A stretch of 64,000 bases of DNA from Sphaerisporangium siamense (GCF_014205275.1 NZ_JACHND010000001.1:3596001-3660000), one strand, 5' to 3'. Numbered from the stretch's first letter, positions 52,060 to 61,414 are shown. Notes: generated by a model from the sequence alone, not told the origin. Numbers and translations are program-made.

Positions 52060-53145
52060 ATGAAGCTTTCCGCGACCCGTGACGGCACCCGGGAAGACCC
52101 GGTGGAGCCGAACGCGCAGGCCGCCCCGGTGGCGAGGAAGGGCCATCCGGTCAGGCGCCGGCTCGCCGGCCACCTGGTCAGGGGGCTCGTCATGATCTGG
52201 GTGGTCACCACGATCAGCTTCGTGATCATCCGCAGCATCCCCGGCGACCCCGTCCGGGGGCAGTACGAGGCGCTGATCGAACGCGGCATGTCCCCCGATC
52301 AGGCCGAGCGCGCCACCGCCGTGCTGTACGGCTTCCTGCCGACCGGCACGCTGTGGGAGCAGTACGTCGGCTACATGAAGGCGCTGCTCCACCTGGACCT
52401 CGGCCAGTCGCTCAGCACGCCCGGCACCGAGGTGACCACGCTGCTCGGCTCCGCCGCCTCGTGGACGATCCTGCCCGTGCTCGGCGGCACGCTGCTCAGC
52501 TTCCTGCTGGGGGTGACCCTCGGCGTCTACGCGGGCATCAAGCGCGCGGGCAAGCTCGGCGACCTGCTCACCATCTCCGGATCGCTGCTGCACGGCGTGC
52601 CGCAGTACGTGTTGGGCCTGCTGATGCTGGCCATCTTCACGACGCTGTGGCCGATCCTGCCCGCGGGCGGCCCGGTCGACGTCGAGTTCCCGCCCGGGCT
52701 CAACGGCCCCTACCTGGCCTCGCTGGTCCAGCACGCCACCCTGCCCGTGCTGACGTACGCGCTGGCCAGCTACGGCGGCTGGGTGCTGGCGATGAAGTCC
52801 AGCGTGGCGACCGTGCTCGGCGACGACTTCATCCTGGCCGCCGAGCTGCGCGGGCTGTCGCGGTGGGTGCTGTTCCGGTACGTCGCCCGCAACGCGATCC
52901 TGCCGCTGTTCACGATCCTGGCCCTGTCGCTCGGCATGCTGTTCGGCGGCGCGATCTTCATCGAGCGCATCTTCAACTACCCGGGCCTCGGCCTGCTGCT
53001 GGTCGACAGCATCGGCGCCCGCGACTACGCGCTCATGGGCGGCGCCTTCCTGGTCACCACCATCGCGGTCGTCGTCGCCAACATCGCGGCCGACCTGCTG
53101 TACACCGTGATCGACCCGCGGGTGCGGACGGGGGACGCGGCATGA
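52060..53145 (+). CDS. ABC transporter permease, DppB/OppB type
   Basis: A 361-residue inner-membrane permease with about six helices and the family motifs VVTTISFVIIRSIPGDP near the N-terminus and ERIFNYPGLGLLL near the C-terminus; the EAA-like loop for ATPase contact is AAELRGLSRWVLFRYVARNA. An N-terminal cytoplasmic extension of about 30 residues precedes the first helix. It starts 3 nt after the binding-protein stop and overlaps the next permease as ATGA. Confidence 0.92.
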   Translation: MKLSATRDGTREDPVEPNAQAAPVARKGHPVRRRLAGHLVRGLVMIWVVTTISFVIIRSIPGDPVRGQYEALIERGMSPDQAERATAVLYGFLPTGTLWEQYVGYMKALLHLDLGQSLSTPGTEVTTLLGSAASWTILPVLGGTLLSFLLGVTLGVYAGIKRAGKLGDLLTISGSLLHGVPQYVLGLLMLAIFTTLWPILPAGGPVDVEFPPGLNGPYLASLVQHATLPVLTYALASYGGWVLAMKSSVATVLGDDFILAAELRGLSRWVLFRYVARNAILPLFTILALSLGMLFGGAIFIERIFNYPGLGLLLVDSIGARDYALMGGAFLVTTIAVVVANIAADLLYTVIDPRVRTGDAA

Positions 53146-54059
53146 CCGTGACGGCGATGCTTCCCGACGGCCAGGGCGGCGGGAGCGCCCGCGCCACGCT
53201 GCGCCGCAACTTCTGGCGGGGCGTGGCCCGCGTGCTGCGCCGCAAGCCGAGCCGTGTCGCCGGGGTGGTGATCCTGGCGCTGTTCGCGCTGATGGCCGTG
53301 GTGGGGCCCATGCTGTACCCGGCCCACCTGCCGCGCGACGACGACGCCCTGTACGCGCCGCCGAGCCTGGCGCACCCGTTCGGCACCGACTTCGAGGGCA
53401 CCGACGTGCTCGCGCTGGTCGTCACCGGCTCCCGGTACGTCATCCTCACGGGCCTCGCCACGGCGGTGATCACGGTCGCGGTCGGCACGGCGCTCGGCCT
53501 GCTGGCCGGGTTCCACCGGGGCCGCTGGGACACGGTGCTGATGCGCGTCACCGACCTGCAGCTCACCATCCCCGGCCTGCCGCTGCTGCTCGTGCTGTCC
53601 ACGGTGTGGAAGTTCGAGGGCCCGCTGGAGATGGGCCTCGTGCTCGGGCTGCTCGGCTGGGGCGGCATCGCGCGGGCGGTGCGCTCGCAGACGCTGTCCC
53701 TGCGCGAGCGCGGCTTCATCGAGGCCGCGCGGGGGCTCGGCCTGTCCACCCCGCACATCGTCGTGCGCGAGCTGCTGCCCGGCATGGCGCCGTACATCGC
53801 GATGAACATGCTCATCGCCGTGACCGGCGCCATCTACGCCCAGGTCGGCCTGTTCTTCCTCGGCGTCCTGCCGTTCGACTCCAACAACTGGGGTGTGATG
53901 CTCAACCTCGCCGTCTTCGGCGGCGGCGCCCTGACCAGCGCGGCGGCGCTGCCGTACCTGCTGGCGCCGCTGCTGGCGATCCTGCTGCTGACGCTCGGCA
54001 TCGTGCTCGTCGTGGACGCGATGGACGAGATCTTCAACCCACGGCTGCGTGAGGAGTGA
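53142..54059 (+). CDS. ABC transporter permease, DppC/OppC type
   Basis: A 305-residue partner permease. It starts with a basic N-terminal strip, then the first helix VAGVVILALFALMAVVGPML, the periplasmic HPFGTDFEGTDVLALVVTG segment typical of OppC, and an EAA loop ERGFIEAARGLGLSTPHIVVREL. The start overlaps the preceding stop by 4 nt. With the DppB-type subunit it forms the channel of the importer. Confidence 0.92.
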   Translation: MTVTAMLPDGQGGGSARATLRRNFWRGVARVLRRKPSRVAGVVILALFALMAVVGPMLYPAHLPRDDDALYAPPSLAHPFGTDFEGTDVLALVVTGSRYVILTGLATAVITVAVGTALGLLAGFHRGRWDTVLMRVTDLQLTIPGLPLLLVLSTVWKFEGPLEMGLVLGLLGWGGIARAVRSQTLSLRERGFIEAARGLGLSTPHIVVRELLPGMAPYIAMNMLIAVTGAIYAQVGLFFLGVLPFDSNNWGVMLNLAVFGGGALTSAAALPYLLAPLLAILLLTLGIVLVVDAMDEIFNPRLREE

Positions 54060-54064
54060 CCCGG

Positions 54065-55153
54065 GTGACCATGAACGCCACGCGGCTGCTGAGGCGCTCC
54101 CGCGCCGAGGCGGCCTCCAGCGGTTCCCCGAGCGGCGCCGCCGCCGGGGCTCACCGCCCCGACCCCGGCCCCCCGCCGGGCGTGCGGGTGCGCGACCTCA
54201 CCGTCGTCTACAAGACCCCGCTCGGCGAGCTGCCCGCCGTCGGCGGCGTCTCGCTCACCATCGCCCCCGGCACGATCACCGGCATCGTCGGCGAGTCCGG
54301 CTCCGGCAAGTCCACGCTGGCGCTGTCGCTGCTCAACGCCGTCCAGCCGCCTGGCCGCATCGCCGGGGGCAGCGTCGAGGTGGACGGCCTCGGCGACGTG
54401 CTCCGGCTGGGCGGCGACGAGCTGCGCCACGCCCGCGGCCGGCACCTCGGGTACGTCTTCCAGGCCGCGCAGAACTCGCTGAACCCGCTCAAGACGGTCG
54501 GCAAGCAGGTGCTCGACCTCGGGCGCTCCCACGGCGTGGACGACCTGCCCGCGCTGGTCAGGGACGCCAGGGGGCTGCTGGAGCGCATGGGCCTGGACGG
54601 CGCCCGCGTGCTGGACTCCCACCAGCACGAGCTGTCGGGCGGCATGCGCCAGCGGGTCGGCATCATGCTCGCCCTGGTGCTGAACGCCCGGCTGGCGATC
54701 CTGGACGAGCCGACCACGGCGCTGGACATGATCACGCAGGCGACGATCCTGCGCATCGTCCGCGAGGTGCACAAGGAGCGCGGGCTCACCACGCTCATGA
54801 TCACCCACGACATCGGCGTGGCCGCGGAGGTCACCGACCGGCTGGCCGTGATGTACGGCGGGCGCGTGGTCGAGCACGGCCCCACCATGGACGTCCTCGG
54901 CGCCCCCGCCCACCCGTACACCCAGGGCCTGATCCGGGCCATCCCGCGCCTGTCCGGCGACCCCACGCAGGCCAGGGCCCTGCCGGGGCGCCCGCCGACG
55001 CTCGGCACGCTGCCCGCGCGCGGGTGCGTGTTCCGGGAGCGCTGCCCGCTGCGCATGGAGGTCTGCGAGACCACCGAGCCGCCGCGGGTGGCCGTGGAGG
55101 AGAAGACCGTCGCCTGCCACGCCGTGGCGGCGAGGCGGGAGGAGCACGCGTGA
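54065..55153 (+). CDS. Oligopeptide-type ABC transporter ATP-binding protein, DppD type
   Basis: A 362-residue ATPase. Walker A GESGSGKST, signature ELSGGMRQRVGIM, Walker B LAILDEPTTALD and the H-loop THD are intact. The C-terminal oligopeptide/dipeptide extension with CVFRERCPLRMEVC provides the [4Fe-4S]-type cysteines found in this class. GTG 54065 has GAGGAG 9 nt upstream; GTG 54056 overlaps the previous stop but its ribosome site touches it. The end overlaps the next ATPase by 4 nt. Confidence 0.92.
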   Translation: MTMNATRLLRRSRAEAASSGSPSGAAAGAHRPDPGPPPGVRVRDLTVVYKTPLGELPAVGGVSLTIAPGTITGIVGESGSGKSTLALSLLNAVQPPGRIAGGSVEVDGLGDVLRLGGDELRHARGRHLGYVFQAAQNSLNPLKTVGKQVLDLGRSHGVDDLPALVRDARGLLERMGLDGARVLDSHQHELSGGMRQRVGIMLALVLNARLAILDEPTTALDMITQATILRIVREVHKERGLTTLMITHDIGVAAEVTDRLAVMYGGRVVEHGPTMDVLGAPAHPYTQGLIRAIPRLSGDPTQARALPGRPPTLGTLPARGCVFRERCPLRMEVCETTEPPRVAVEEKTVACHAVAARREEHA

Positions 55154-56169
55154 TCACCGGCACCGGCATCACCAAGACCTACCGGCAGCGCGGCGACGTC
55201 CTCGGCGGACGCGAGGTGCGGGCGCTGCGCGGGGTCGACTTCGCCGTCCCCCGGGGCGGCGCGGTCTCGTTCATCGGCGAGTCCGGCTGCGGCAAGACCA
55301 CGCTCGGCCGGATCGTCGCCGGGCTGGAGACCTACGACGCGGGCGAGATCGTCATCGACGGCACGCCGCTGTCGTCGCTGCGGAACAGGCAGCGGCAGGC
55401 GGAGTTCCGGAAGATCCAGCTCATCCACCAGGACCCGTACTCGGCGCTCAACCCGAGCCGCACCATCCACCAGACGCTGCAGGCGCCGCTGGCGCTGCGC
55501 GCCCGACGCACCGGCCGCCCGTCCTCCTGGGTGGACGACCGGGCCGAGGAACTGCTGTCCCTGGTCGGCATCGACCCGGGGTACGTGCTCGGCCGCTACC
55601 CGCACCAGCTCTCCGGCGGTATGCGCCAGCGCGTGGTCATCGCCCGCGCGCTGACCGTGGACCCGGAGATGCTCGTCGCCGACGAGTCGGTCTCCATGAT
55701 CGACGTCTCGATGCGGCTGAGCGTGCTCGCCCTGCTCAAGGACCTGCGCGAGCGGCTCGGGGTGAGCGTGCTCTTCATCACCCACGACATCGCCACCGCG
55801 CGCTACATCGGCGACGCCGGCGAGCTGTACGTGCTGTACCGCGGGCAGGTCGTCGAACGCGGGCTCACCGAGTCGGTGATCTCCGGGCCCGTGCACCCCT
55901 ACACGCAGTCGCTGCTGTCGGCGATCCCCGTCCTGCACGGCCTCGAACGGCCGGGGCCGGACCGGGTGGTGCCGACCGAGGCGCTGGACGAGCGCCGTCC
56001 GGACACCGGCTGCCTGTTCGCCCGCCGTTGCCCGTTCCGCACCGAGGAGTGCACGGCCGAACGGCCCGCGTTGGTCCGCGTGGCCGGGCCGGGCGTGGAG
56101 CCGGTGCCGCACGAGCACGCCTGCTACCACCCGGCGCGGCGCAGCGTGATCCCCGAGGAGGCCGCGTGA
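55150..56169 (+). CDS. Oligopeptide-type ABC transporter ATP-binding protein, DppF type
   Basis: A 339-residue second ATPase with Walker A GESGCGKTT, QLSGGMRQRVVIA signature, and THD loop. The Walker B end reads LVADESVSMIDVS, slightly different from the usual DEPxSALD, so the catalytic Asp-Glu pair is kept but the proline is Ser. A C-terminal CLFARRCPFRTEEC cluster is present. The GTG start overlaps the upstream stop. It completes the importer. Confidence 0.92.
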   Translation: MITGTGITKTYRQRGDVLGGREVRALRGVDFAVPRGGAVSFIGESGCGKTTLGRIVAGLETYDAGEIVIDGTPLSSLRNRQRQAEFRKIQLIHQDPYSALNPSRTIHQTLQAPLALRARRTGRPSSWVDDRAEELLSLVGIDPGYVLGRYPHQLSGGMRQRVVIARALTVDPEMLVADESVSMIDVSMRLSVLALLKDLRERLGVSVLFITHDIATARYIGDAGELYVLYRGQVVERGLTESVISGPVHPYTQSLLSAIPVLHGLERPGPDRVVPTEALDERRPDTGCLFARRCPFRTEECTAERPALVRVAGPGVEPVPHEHACYHPARRSVIPEEAA

Positions 56170-56183
56170 GGAGCCCCGATCTC

Positions 56184-57065
56184 ATGACCGGCGTCCGGGC
56201 CGCCACGCCCACGGAGCTGCCCGCGGTCGGCGAGCTGGCGCGCGAGTCGCTGCACCTGGACGTGGCCGAGGCCTCCGCCCTGGTGGCCCGGCAGTCGGCC
56301 CCGCCGGCGGGCCGCGCCTGGACGGCCCTGGTCACACCCGGCCTCGACGGGGTGGTGTTCGCCTCCGCGTCCCCGGTGCGCGGCCATGGGCACATCGACC
56401 TGCTCGCCGTGCGCCCGGCCGCGCGGGGCCGGGGCCTCGGCAGGGCTCTGGTCGTGGCCGCCGAGGGCTGGCTGCGGGAGCACGGCGTCCAGGAGGTGAG
56501 CCTCGCCGGGAACCCGCCCTGCTACGCCTGGCCCGGCATCGACGTCCGCTACACCCCCGCGGTCCTGCTGGCCGAGAGCCTGGGGTACGAGCGGCGCCAC
56601 ACCGCCTGGAACATGTCCGTCGGCCTGGAACCGTCGGGGCACGCCTGGGCGGCCGCGGACGACGGGGACCTCGCCCGCCTGGCCGCGGCGGACGTCACCC
56701 TGCACGCCGCGCCCGCGGGCGGCCGCGGCGAGGTGGCCGCGTTCGTGCGGGCGCACTGGAACGACGCCTGGGCGTGGGAGGCCGAGCAGGCCGCCGGCTG
56801 CCACTACGCCGTCAGGGACGGCGAGATCCTGGGCTTCGCCGCCTGGGGCACCCGGCCGGCGTGGTTCGGCCCGATGGGGACGGCAGAGGCCGCGCGCGGG
56901 CTCGGCGTCGGCCGGGTCCTGCTGCGGCGCTGCCTGGAGGAGATGGCCGGGGCCGGGCACGCCTCCGCCCAGATCGCCTGGGTGGGCCCGATCGGCTTCT
57001 ACGCCAAGGCCGTCGGCGCCCGGGTGGAACGCGCATTCTGGCTCTACGGCCGCTCGCTCGTCTGA
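56184..57065 (+). CDS. Tandem-domain GNAT acetyltransferase in the murQ operon
   Basis: About 293 residues with two GNAT-like halves. The first has an acetyl-CoA loop (VRPAARGRGLGRALVVAAE, Q/RxxGxG/A), and the second has TAEAARGLGVGRVLLRRC, a second loop. Which half is active is not clear. It may acetylate an amino sugar or a peptide amine. GAGGAG lies 10 nt before ATG 56184; a GTG overlapping the previous stop at 56166 is the alternative. It lies between the importer and murQ. Confidence 0.8.
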   Translation: MTGVRAATPTELPAVGELARESLHLDVAEASALVARQSAPPAGRAWTALVTPGLDGVVFASASPVRGHGHIDLLAVRPAARGRGLGRALVVAAEGWLREHGVQEVSLAGNPPCYAWPGIDVRYTPAVLLAESLGYERRHTAWNMSVGLEPSGHAWAAADDGDLARLAAADVTLHAAPAGGRGEVAAFVRAHWNDAWAWEAEQAAGCHYAVRDGEILGFAAWGTRPAWFGPMGTAEAARGLGVGRVLLRRCLEEMAGAGHASAQIAWVGPIGFYAKAVGARVERAFWLYGRSLV

Positions 57066-57103
57066 GGCCGGCCCTTTCGCCCACTCGCTTGGAATGAGGA
57101 CGC

Positions 57104-58009
57104 ATGACCCGACCACTGGTGGCAACGACGGAACAGAGCGACCCGCGGTACCGGCGGATCGACCGCCTGCCGACCGAGGAGATCGCCCGGCTGATGAACG
57201 CCGCGGACTCCACCGTGCCCGCCGCGGTGGCGGAGGCCGTCCCGGCGATCGCCGCCGCGATCGAGGACATCGCCGCGCGCATGCGGCAGGGCGGCCGGCT
57301 GCTGTACGTGGGCGCGGGCACCAGCGGGCGCCTGGCCGTGCTGGACGCCTCCGAGTGCCCGCCGACGTTCGGCACCGACCCCGATCTCGTGCGCGGCATC
57401 ATCGCCGGGGGCGCCCCGGCGCTGACCCGCTCGGTGGAGGGCGCCGAGGACGACGCCGAGGCGGGCGCCGCGGCCGTCCGCGAGGCCGGGGCCGGGCCGC
57501 TTGACTCGGTGGTGGGCCTGTCGGCGAGCGGGCGGGCGCCGTTCGTGCTGGCCGCCGTGGCGCAGGCCCGCCGGCTGGGGGCGCTGACCGTGGGGTTGTC
57601 GTGCAACCGCGGCGTGCCGCTGTCGGACGCCGCCGAGCACGCGGTCGAGGTCGTGGTGGGCCCCGAGGTGGTCACGGGCTCGACCCGGCTGAAGGCGGGC
57701 ACGGCGCAGAAGCTCGTGCTCAACATGATCTCGACGATCTCGATGATCAAGTGCGGGCGCACGTTCGGCAACTACATGGTCGAGGTGTCGGCGAGCAACT
57801 CCAAGCTCGTCGACCGGGCGGCGCGCATCGTCGGGGAGATCGCCGGGACCGACGTGGCCACGGCCCGTGGCGTGCTGGTGGCCGCCGGGCACGAGGTGAA
57901 GACCGCCGTCGTCATGATCGCCCGTGGCCTGGACGCCGACGCGGCGCGCCTGCTGCTGGCCGCCTACGACGGCCGGCTGGACACCGTCCTGGACGCGCGG
58001 GTCCCGTAG
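57104..58009 (+). CDS. murQ: N-acetylmuramic acid 6-phosphate etherase
   Basis: A 301-residue MurQ, a SIS-fold lyase that removes D-lactate from MurNAc 6-phosphate to give GlcNAc 6-phosphate in peptidoglycan recycling. Family marks: RLLYVGAGTSGRLAVLDASE and VVGLSASGRAPFV, and the later NRGVPLSDAAEHAV and LKAGTAQKLVLNMIST. GAGGA lies 7 nt before the ATG. The kinase that makes MurNAc 6-phosphate is not in the window, nor is a MurP-type PTS. Confidence 0.96.
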   Translation: MTRPLVATTEQSDPRYRRIDRLPTEEIARLMNAADSTVPAAVAEAVPAIAAAIEDIAARMRQGGRLLYVGAGTSGRLAVLDASECPPTFGTDPDLVRGIIAGGAPALTRSVEGAEDDAEAGAAAVREAGAGPLDSVVGLSASGRAPFVLAAVAQARRLGALTVGLSCNRGVPLSDAAEHAVEVVVGPEVVTGSTRLKAGTAQKLVLNMISTISMIKCGRTFGNYMVEVSASNSKLVDRAARIVGEIAGTDVATARGVLVAAGHEVKTAVVMIARGLDADAARLLLAAYDGRLDTVLDARVP

Positions 58010-58147
58010 CGGGATGTGACCCGCGTCATGGCGAGTGACCGCGGGCGAGTTCGGGTGAAATGCGGCCTAAATGGGCATATTTCGGGATAGACAGCGGGTG
58101 GCGACCCGCGGTGGGCCCGCGGTCGCCCGCAGCGGACGGGGGAGAAC

Positions 58148-58513
58148 ATGTCACCACCTGTACGTGTGCGCCGCGTATACGATGACCCGGCCGCCGAGGA
58201 CGGCGATCGCGTCCTGGTCGACCGGCTGTGGCCACGGGGCCTGTCCAAGGAGGAGGCCCACGTGGACGAGTGGCTCAAGGACGTGGCCCCCTCGGCGGAG
58301 CTGCGCGCCTGGTACGGCCACGACCCGGCCCGGTACCAGGAGTTCCGGCAACGCTATCTCGCCGAGCTGCGGGACTCCCGGCATCGGGACGCCCTGGAAC
58401 GGCTGCGGACGATCCTCCACGACAAGGCCCCGGTGACGCTGCTCACCGCGACCAAGGACGTGAAGATCAGCAACGCCGCCGTCCTCGCCGACCTCCTCAA
58501 CGAGCCGGGCTGA
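58148..58513 (+). CDS. DUF488 family protein
   Basis: A 121-residue DUF488 protein with VRVRRVYDDPAAEDGDRVLVDRLWPRGLSK, kept as the family mark, and a C-terminal TLLTATKDVKISNA. Function unknown in bacteria. GGGGAG lies just upstream of the ATG. It is a single gene after murQ with 138 bp between. Confidence 0.88.
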   Translation: MSPPVRVRRVYDDPAAEDGDRVLVDRLWPRGLSKEEAHVDEWLKDVAPSAELRAWYGHDPARYQEFRQRYLAELRDSRHRDALERLRTILHDKAPVTLLTATKDVKISNAAVLADLLNEPG

Positions 58514-58626
58514 CCCGGCTCCGGTTGGACGGCTTCCCGGTGCCCCGCGTGCCCGCGGCACGACGCGCCGCGCGCCCGCGTGTGGCTCCCGGAGGGACGG
58601 CACGGGCGGGAGTAGGTTCTCTCACC

Positions 58627-59514
58627 ATGACCCCGAGGTCGCCGGTGAGCGCACCGGCCGCGTCCGGTCCGTCGAGGCGCCGCGGCACCCGCGCGGCCGT
58701 GACGCTGCTGTCCCTGCTGTCGTTGCCGTCCCTGATGGGCGCGTCGGGCGTGGCGCTGGACGTGCTGACCGCCTCCGGCGCGCCGGGCACGGCCCTCGCC
58801 CGCGCGGCGGTCTCGCGGGCCGGGACGGAACGCGTCGGCTCCGTCCTCGGGCTCGGCGACTCGGTGCCCGCGGGGTCGGCGTGCGACTGTGAGGGCTTCG
58901 TCGCGCTGGTCAGGGACGGCCTGGCCCGCCGCCAGGGCACGCCGGTGGGCGGCGCCAACCTCGCCGTCCCCGGCCTGACCAGCGAGGGCTTGCTGGACCT
59001 GCTCGACGACGACGCCGTGCGGACCGCGGTGGCGGACGCCGACCTGACGATCATCACGATCGGCGCCAACGACTTCGACCCCGCCCTCGCCGAGGAGGAG
59101 GCGTGCGGCCCGCGCCTGGCCTGCCACCAGGACGCCCTGGCCCGGCTGCGCACCGGCGTGGACGCCGTCCTGGCCAAGGTGCGCGCGCTGCACGGCCCCG
59201 GCGGGCGCGTCGTCCTCACCGGCTACTGGAACGTGTTCCTGGACGGCGCCGCCGGCCGCGCCCGGGGGCCCGCGTACGTGGCGGGCGCCGACCGGCTCAC
59301 CGTGGCCGTGAACGGCGCGCTGGCCGCGTCGGCCGCCGGCGCGGGGGCGCTGTACGCCGACCTCTACACGGCCTTCAAGGGGCCGGAGGGCGCACGCGAC
59401 GTCACCGGGCTGCTCGCCGCCGACGGCGACCATCCCGCCGCCTCGGGCCACGCGTTGATCGCCGAGACCGTGCTCGCCGTCCTGGCGGACGCCGACGCCG
59501 CGCCGCAGCGCTGA
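58627..59514 (+). CDS. Secreted SGNH/GDSL-type hydrolase
   Basis: A 295-residue esterase-like protein. After a basic N-terminus and a hydrophobic segment (VTLLSLLSLPSLMGASGVAL), which may be a signal or anchor, the catalytic Ser is in GLGDSVPAG, block III is TIGANDFD, and the Asp-His pair lies in DGDHPAASGH. Two Cys pairs near CDC and CGPRLAC could form disulfides. Substrate unknown; carbohydrate or lipid esters are typical. Confidence 0.85.
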   Translation: MTPRSPVSAPAASGPSRRRGTRAAVTLLSLLSLPSLMGASGVALDVLTASGAPGTALARAAVSRAGTERVGSVLGLGDSVPAGSACDCEGFVALVRDGLARRQGTPVGGANLAVPGLTSEGLLDLLDDDAVRTAVADADLTIITIGANDFDPALAEEEACGPRLACHQDALARLRTGVDAVLAKVRALHGPGGRVVLTGYWNVFLDGAAGRARGPAYVAGADRLTVAVNGALAASAAGAGALYADLYTAFKGPEGARDVTGLLAADGDHPAASGHALIAETVLAVLADADAAPQR

Positions 59515-59613
59515 CTCACATGCGTTTTTCCGGGCCTGTCCGGGTATCGTCAGGTTGACCCCCGGGAGCCCGGCCGCGCGAGCGGCGCCTGATCGTTGGC
59601 CAAGGGGGACGGC

Positions 59614-60018
59614 ATGTTGGAGCGCACATTCGCCGTGGCCGCGCTGCTCGTCTTCGCCGCCTCGGCGCCCGCCGTGATCCCGGGCGACGGGACGGCGCAC
59701 GCGATCGTCGCCGGGGGCGGCGGCGGGGGAGCGGGGCCGGCCGCCGGGACGGAGGTGTCCGCCACCCAGTACAAGATCCTGCTGCGCCAGTGCCGCTACG
59801 CCGACACCCGCAGGGCGCGCCGGCAGTGCCGCCAGGCGGTGAAGGCCAGGTACCGCGTCGGCGCGTGGAACCCCCGCCTGGACTGCCGGACGTACTCCGG
59901 CATCACCGTCTGCGGCAGGCTCAAGCTGAACAAGCGCGAGCGCCGCTGCGTCGCGTACCTGGTCAAGGCCGGGCTCACCCGCCGGCGCGCCGAGGTGGAG
60001 TGCTACGCCTTCGTGTGA
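59614..60018 (+). CDS. Small secreted cationic Cys-rich protein
   Basis: About 134 residues with a signal peptide (LERTFAVAALLVFAASAPAV, cleavage probably after AHA) and a glycine run, then a mature domain rich in Arg/Lys with six cysteines (QC, QC, DC, VC, RC, EC), enough for three disulfides. I do not recognise the family. AAGGGGG lies about 6 nt before ATG 59614; a TTG at 59596 is in frame. Convergent with the next gene. Confidence 0.65.
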   Translation: MLERTFAVAALLVFAASAPAVIPGDGTAHAIVAGGGGGGAGPAAGTEVSATQYKILLRQCRYADTRRARRQCRQAVKARYRVGAWNPRLDCRTYSGITVCGRLKLNKRERRCVAYLVKAGLTRRRAEVECYAFV

Positions 60019-60033
60019 CGGCGCCGCCGGGTG

Positions 60034-61215
60034 TCAGGGCACCAGCAGCACCTTGATCGCGCCGTCCCGCTTCTTCTGGAAGATCTCGTAGCCGTGCGGC
60101 GCCTGGTCCAGGGGGAGGCGGTGCGTGGCCAGGTCCAGCACGCCGAGCGGGTCCGCCTCGTCGCACACCAGGGGCAGCAGGTCGTCGATCCACCGCTTGA
60201 CGTGCGCCTGGCCCATGCGCAGGGTGACGCCCTTGTCGAACATCCGCATCATGGGCAGCGGGTCCGCCATGCCGGCGTACACGCCGACCACCGAGACGGT
60301 GCCGCCGCGGCGCACGGCGTCGATGCCCTGGTTGAGCGCGGCCAGCCGGTCCACGCCCGCGTTCCTCATGAGGGGGGCCGCGAGCGCGTCGGGCAGGAGC
60401 CCGGTCGTCGCGTGCGCGAGCTTGGCCATGGGGGAGCCGTGGGCCTCCATGCCCACCGCGTCGATCACCGAGTCGGCGCCGCGTCCGCCGGTCAGCTCGC
60501 GGACGGCCTCCGCCGGGTCCCGCACGTCGCGGGCGTCGATCACCTCGACGCCGTGGCGGCGGGCCATCTCCAGGCGCGCGCCGACGCCGTCCACCCCGAT
60601 CACCCGGTGACCGAGGTGCCGGGCCACACGGCAGGCCATCTGCCCGATCGGGCCCAGTCCGAAGACGGCGACGGTACCGCCGGCGGGCAGGTCCGCGTAC
60701 GCGACCGCCTGCCAGGCGGTGGGCAGCACGTCGGACAGGTAGACGAACCGCTCGTCCGGCGGCCCCGCGGGGACCTTGATCGGGCCGAAGTGCGCCTGGG
60801 GCACCCGCAGGTACTCCGCCTGGCCGCCGGGCACGTGGCCGTACAGCTTGGTGTAGCCGAACAGGGCCGCGCCGGTGCCGTGCTCGCGCACCTGCGTGGT
60901 CTCGCACTGGGCGAATAGCTTGAGCTCGCACATGTGGCAGTCGCCGCAGGAGATGTTGAACGGGACCACCACCCGGTCGCCCGGGGCGATGTGGGTCACC
61001 TCGGGGCCGACCTCCTGAACGATGCCCATGGGCTCGTGGCCGAGCACGTCGCCCTGTTGCAGGAACGGCCCCATCACCTCGTACAGGTGCAGGTCGGATC
61101 CGCAGACGCCGGAGGAAGTGATCTTGATGATGGCGTCGGTGGGCTCCTTGATGATCGGGTCGGGGACCTCCTCGACCCGGATGTCGCGCTTGCCGTGCCA
61201 GGTAACCGCCTTCAT
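60034..61215 (-). CDS. Zinc-dependent alcohol dehydrogenase (formaldehyde dehydrogenase-like)
   Basis: A 393-residue medium-chain dehydrogenase. Catalytic zinc ligands: Cys in SSGVCGSDLHLYE, His in LGHEPMG. The structural zinc cluster CGDCHMCELKLFAQC is complete, and the NAD loop is VFGLGPIGQMACRVA. The subgroup resembles glutathione-independent formaldehyde dehydrogenases, but the substrate is not certain. It is divergent from the hemerythrin gene with 199 bp between. Confidence 0.9.
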   Translation of the reverse strand: MKAVTWHGKRDIRVEEVPDPIIKEPTDAIIKITSSGVCGSDLHLYEVMGPFLQQGDVLGHEPMGIVQEVGPEVTHIAPGDRVVVPFNISCGDCHMCELKLFAQCETTQVREHGTGAALFGYTKLYGHVPGGQAEYLRVPQAHFGPIKVPAGPPDERFVYLSDVLPTAWQAVAYADLPAGGTVAVFGLGPIGQMACRVARHLGHRVIGVDGVGARLEMARRHGVEVIDARDVRDPAEAVRELTGGRGADSVIDAVGMEAHGSPMAKLAHATTGLLPDALAAPLMRNAGVDRLAALNQGIDAVRRGGTVSVVGVYAGMADPLPMMRMFDKGVTLRMGQAHVKRWIDDLLPLVCDEADPLGVLDLATHRLPLDQAPHGYEIFQKKRDGAIKVLLVP

Positions 61216-61414
61216 TGCTCCTCTTCCCCGAGTGGACGTGTCGAGGACGGCTACCCGTTCAGGAGCGCTGTATAGCCGATTGTCCCGTTGTGACGGATGT
61301 TTCCGACGATGTGGTCCGGGTATCCGCGTGCGCACCGCACCGGGATCGGGCCCCCGGTCGCGCCGCCGGGCCCGTGGCGGGGCAGGCCGAGCGCGAGAGG
61401 GGACGAAGTTCGTG

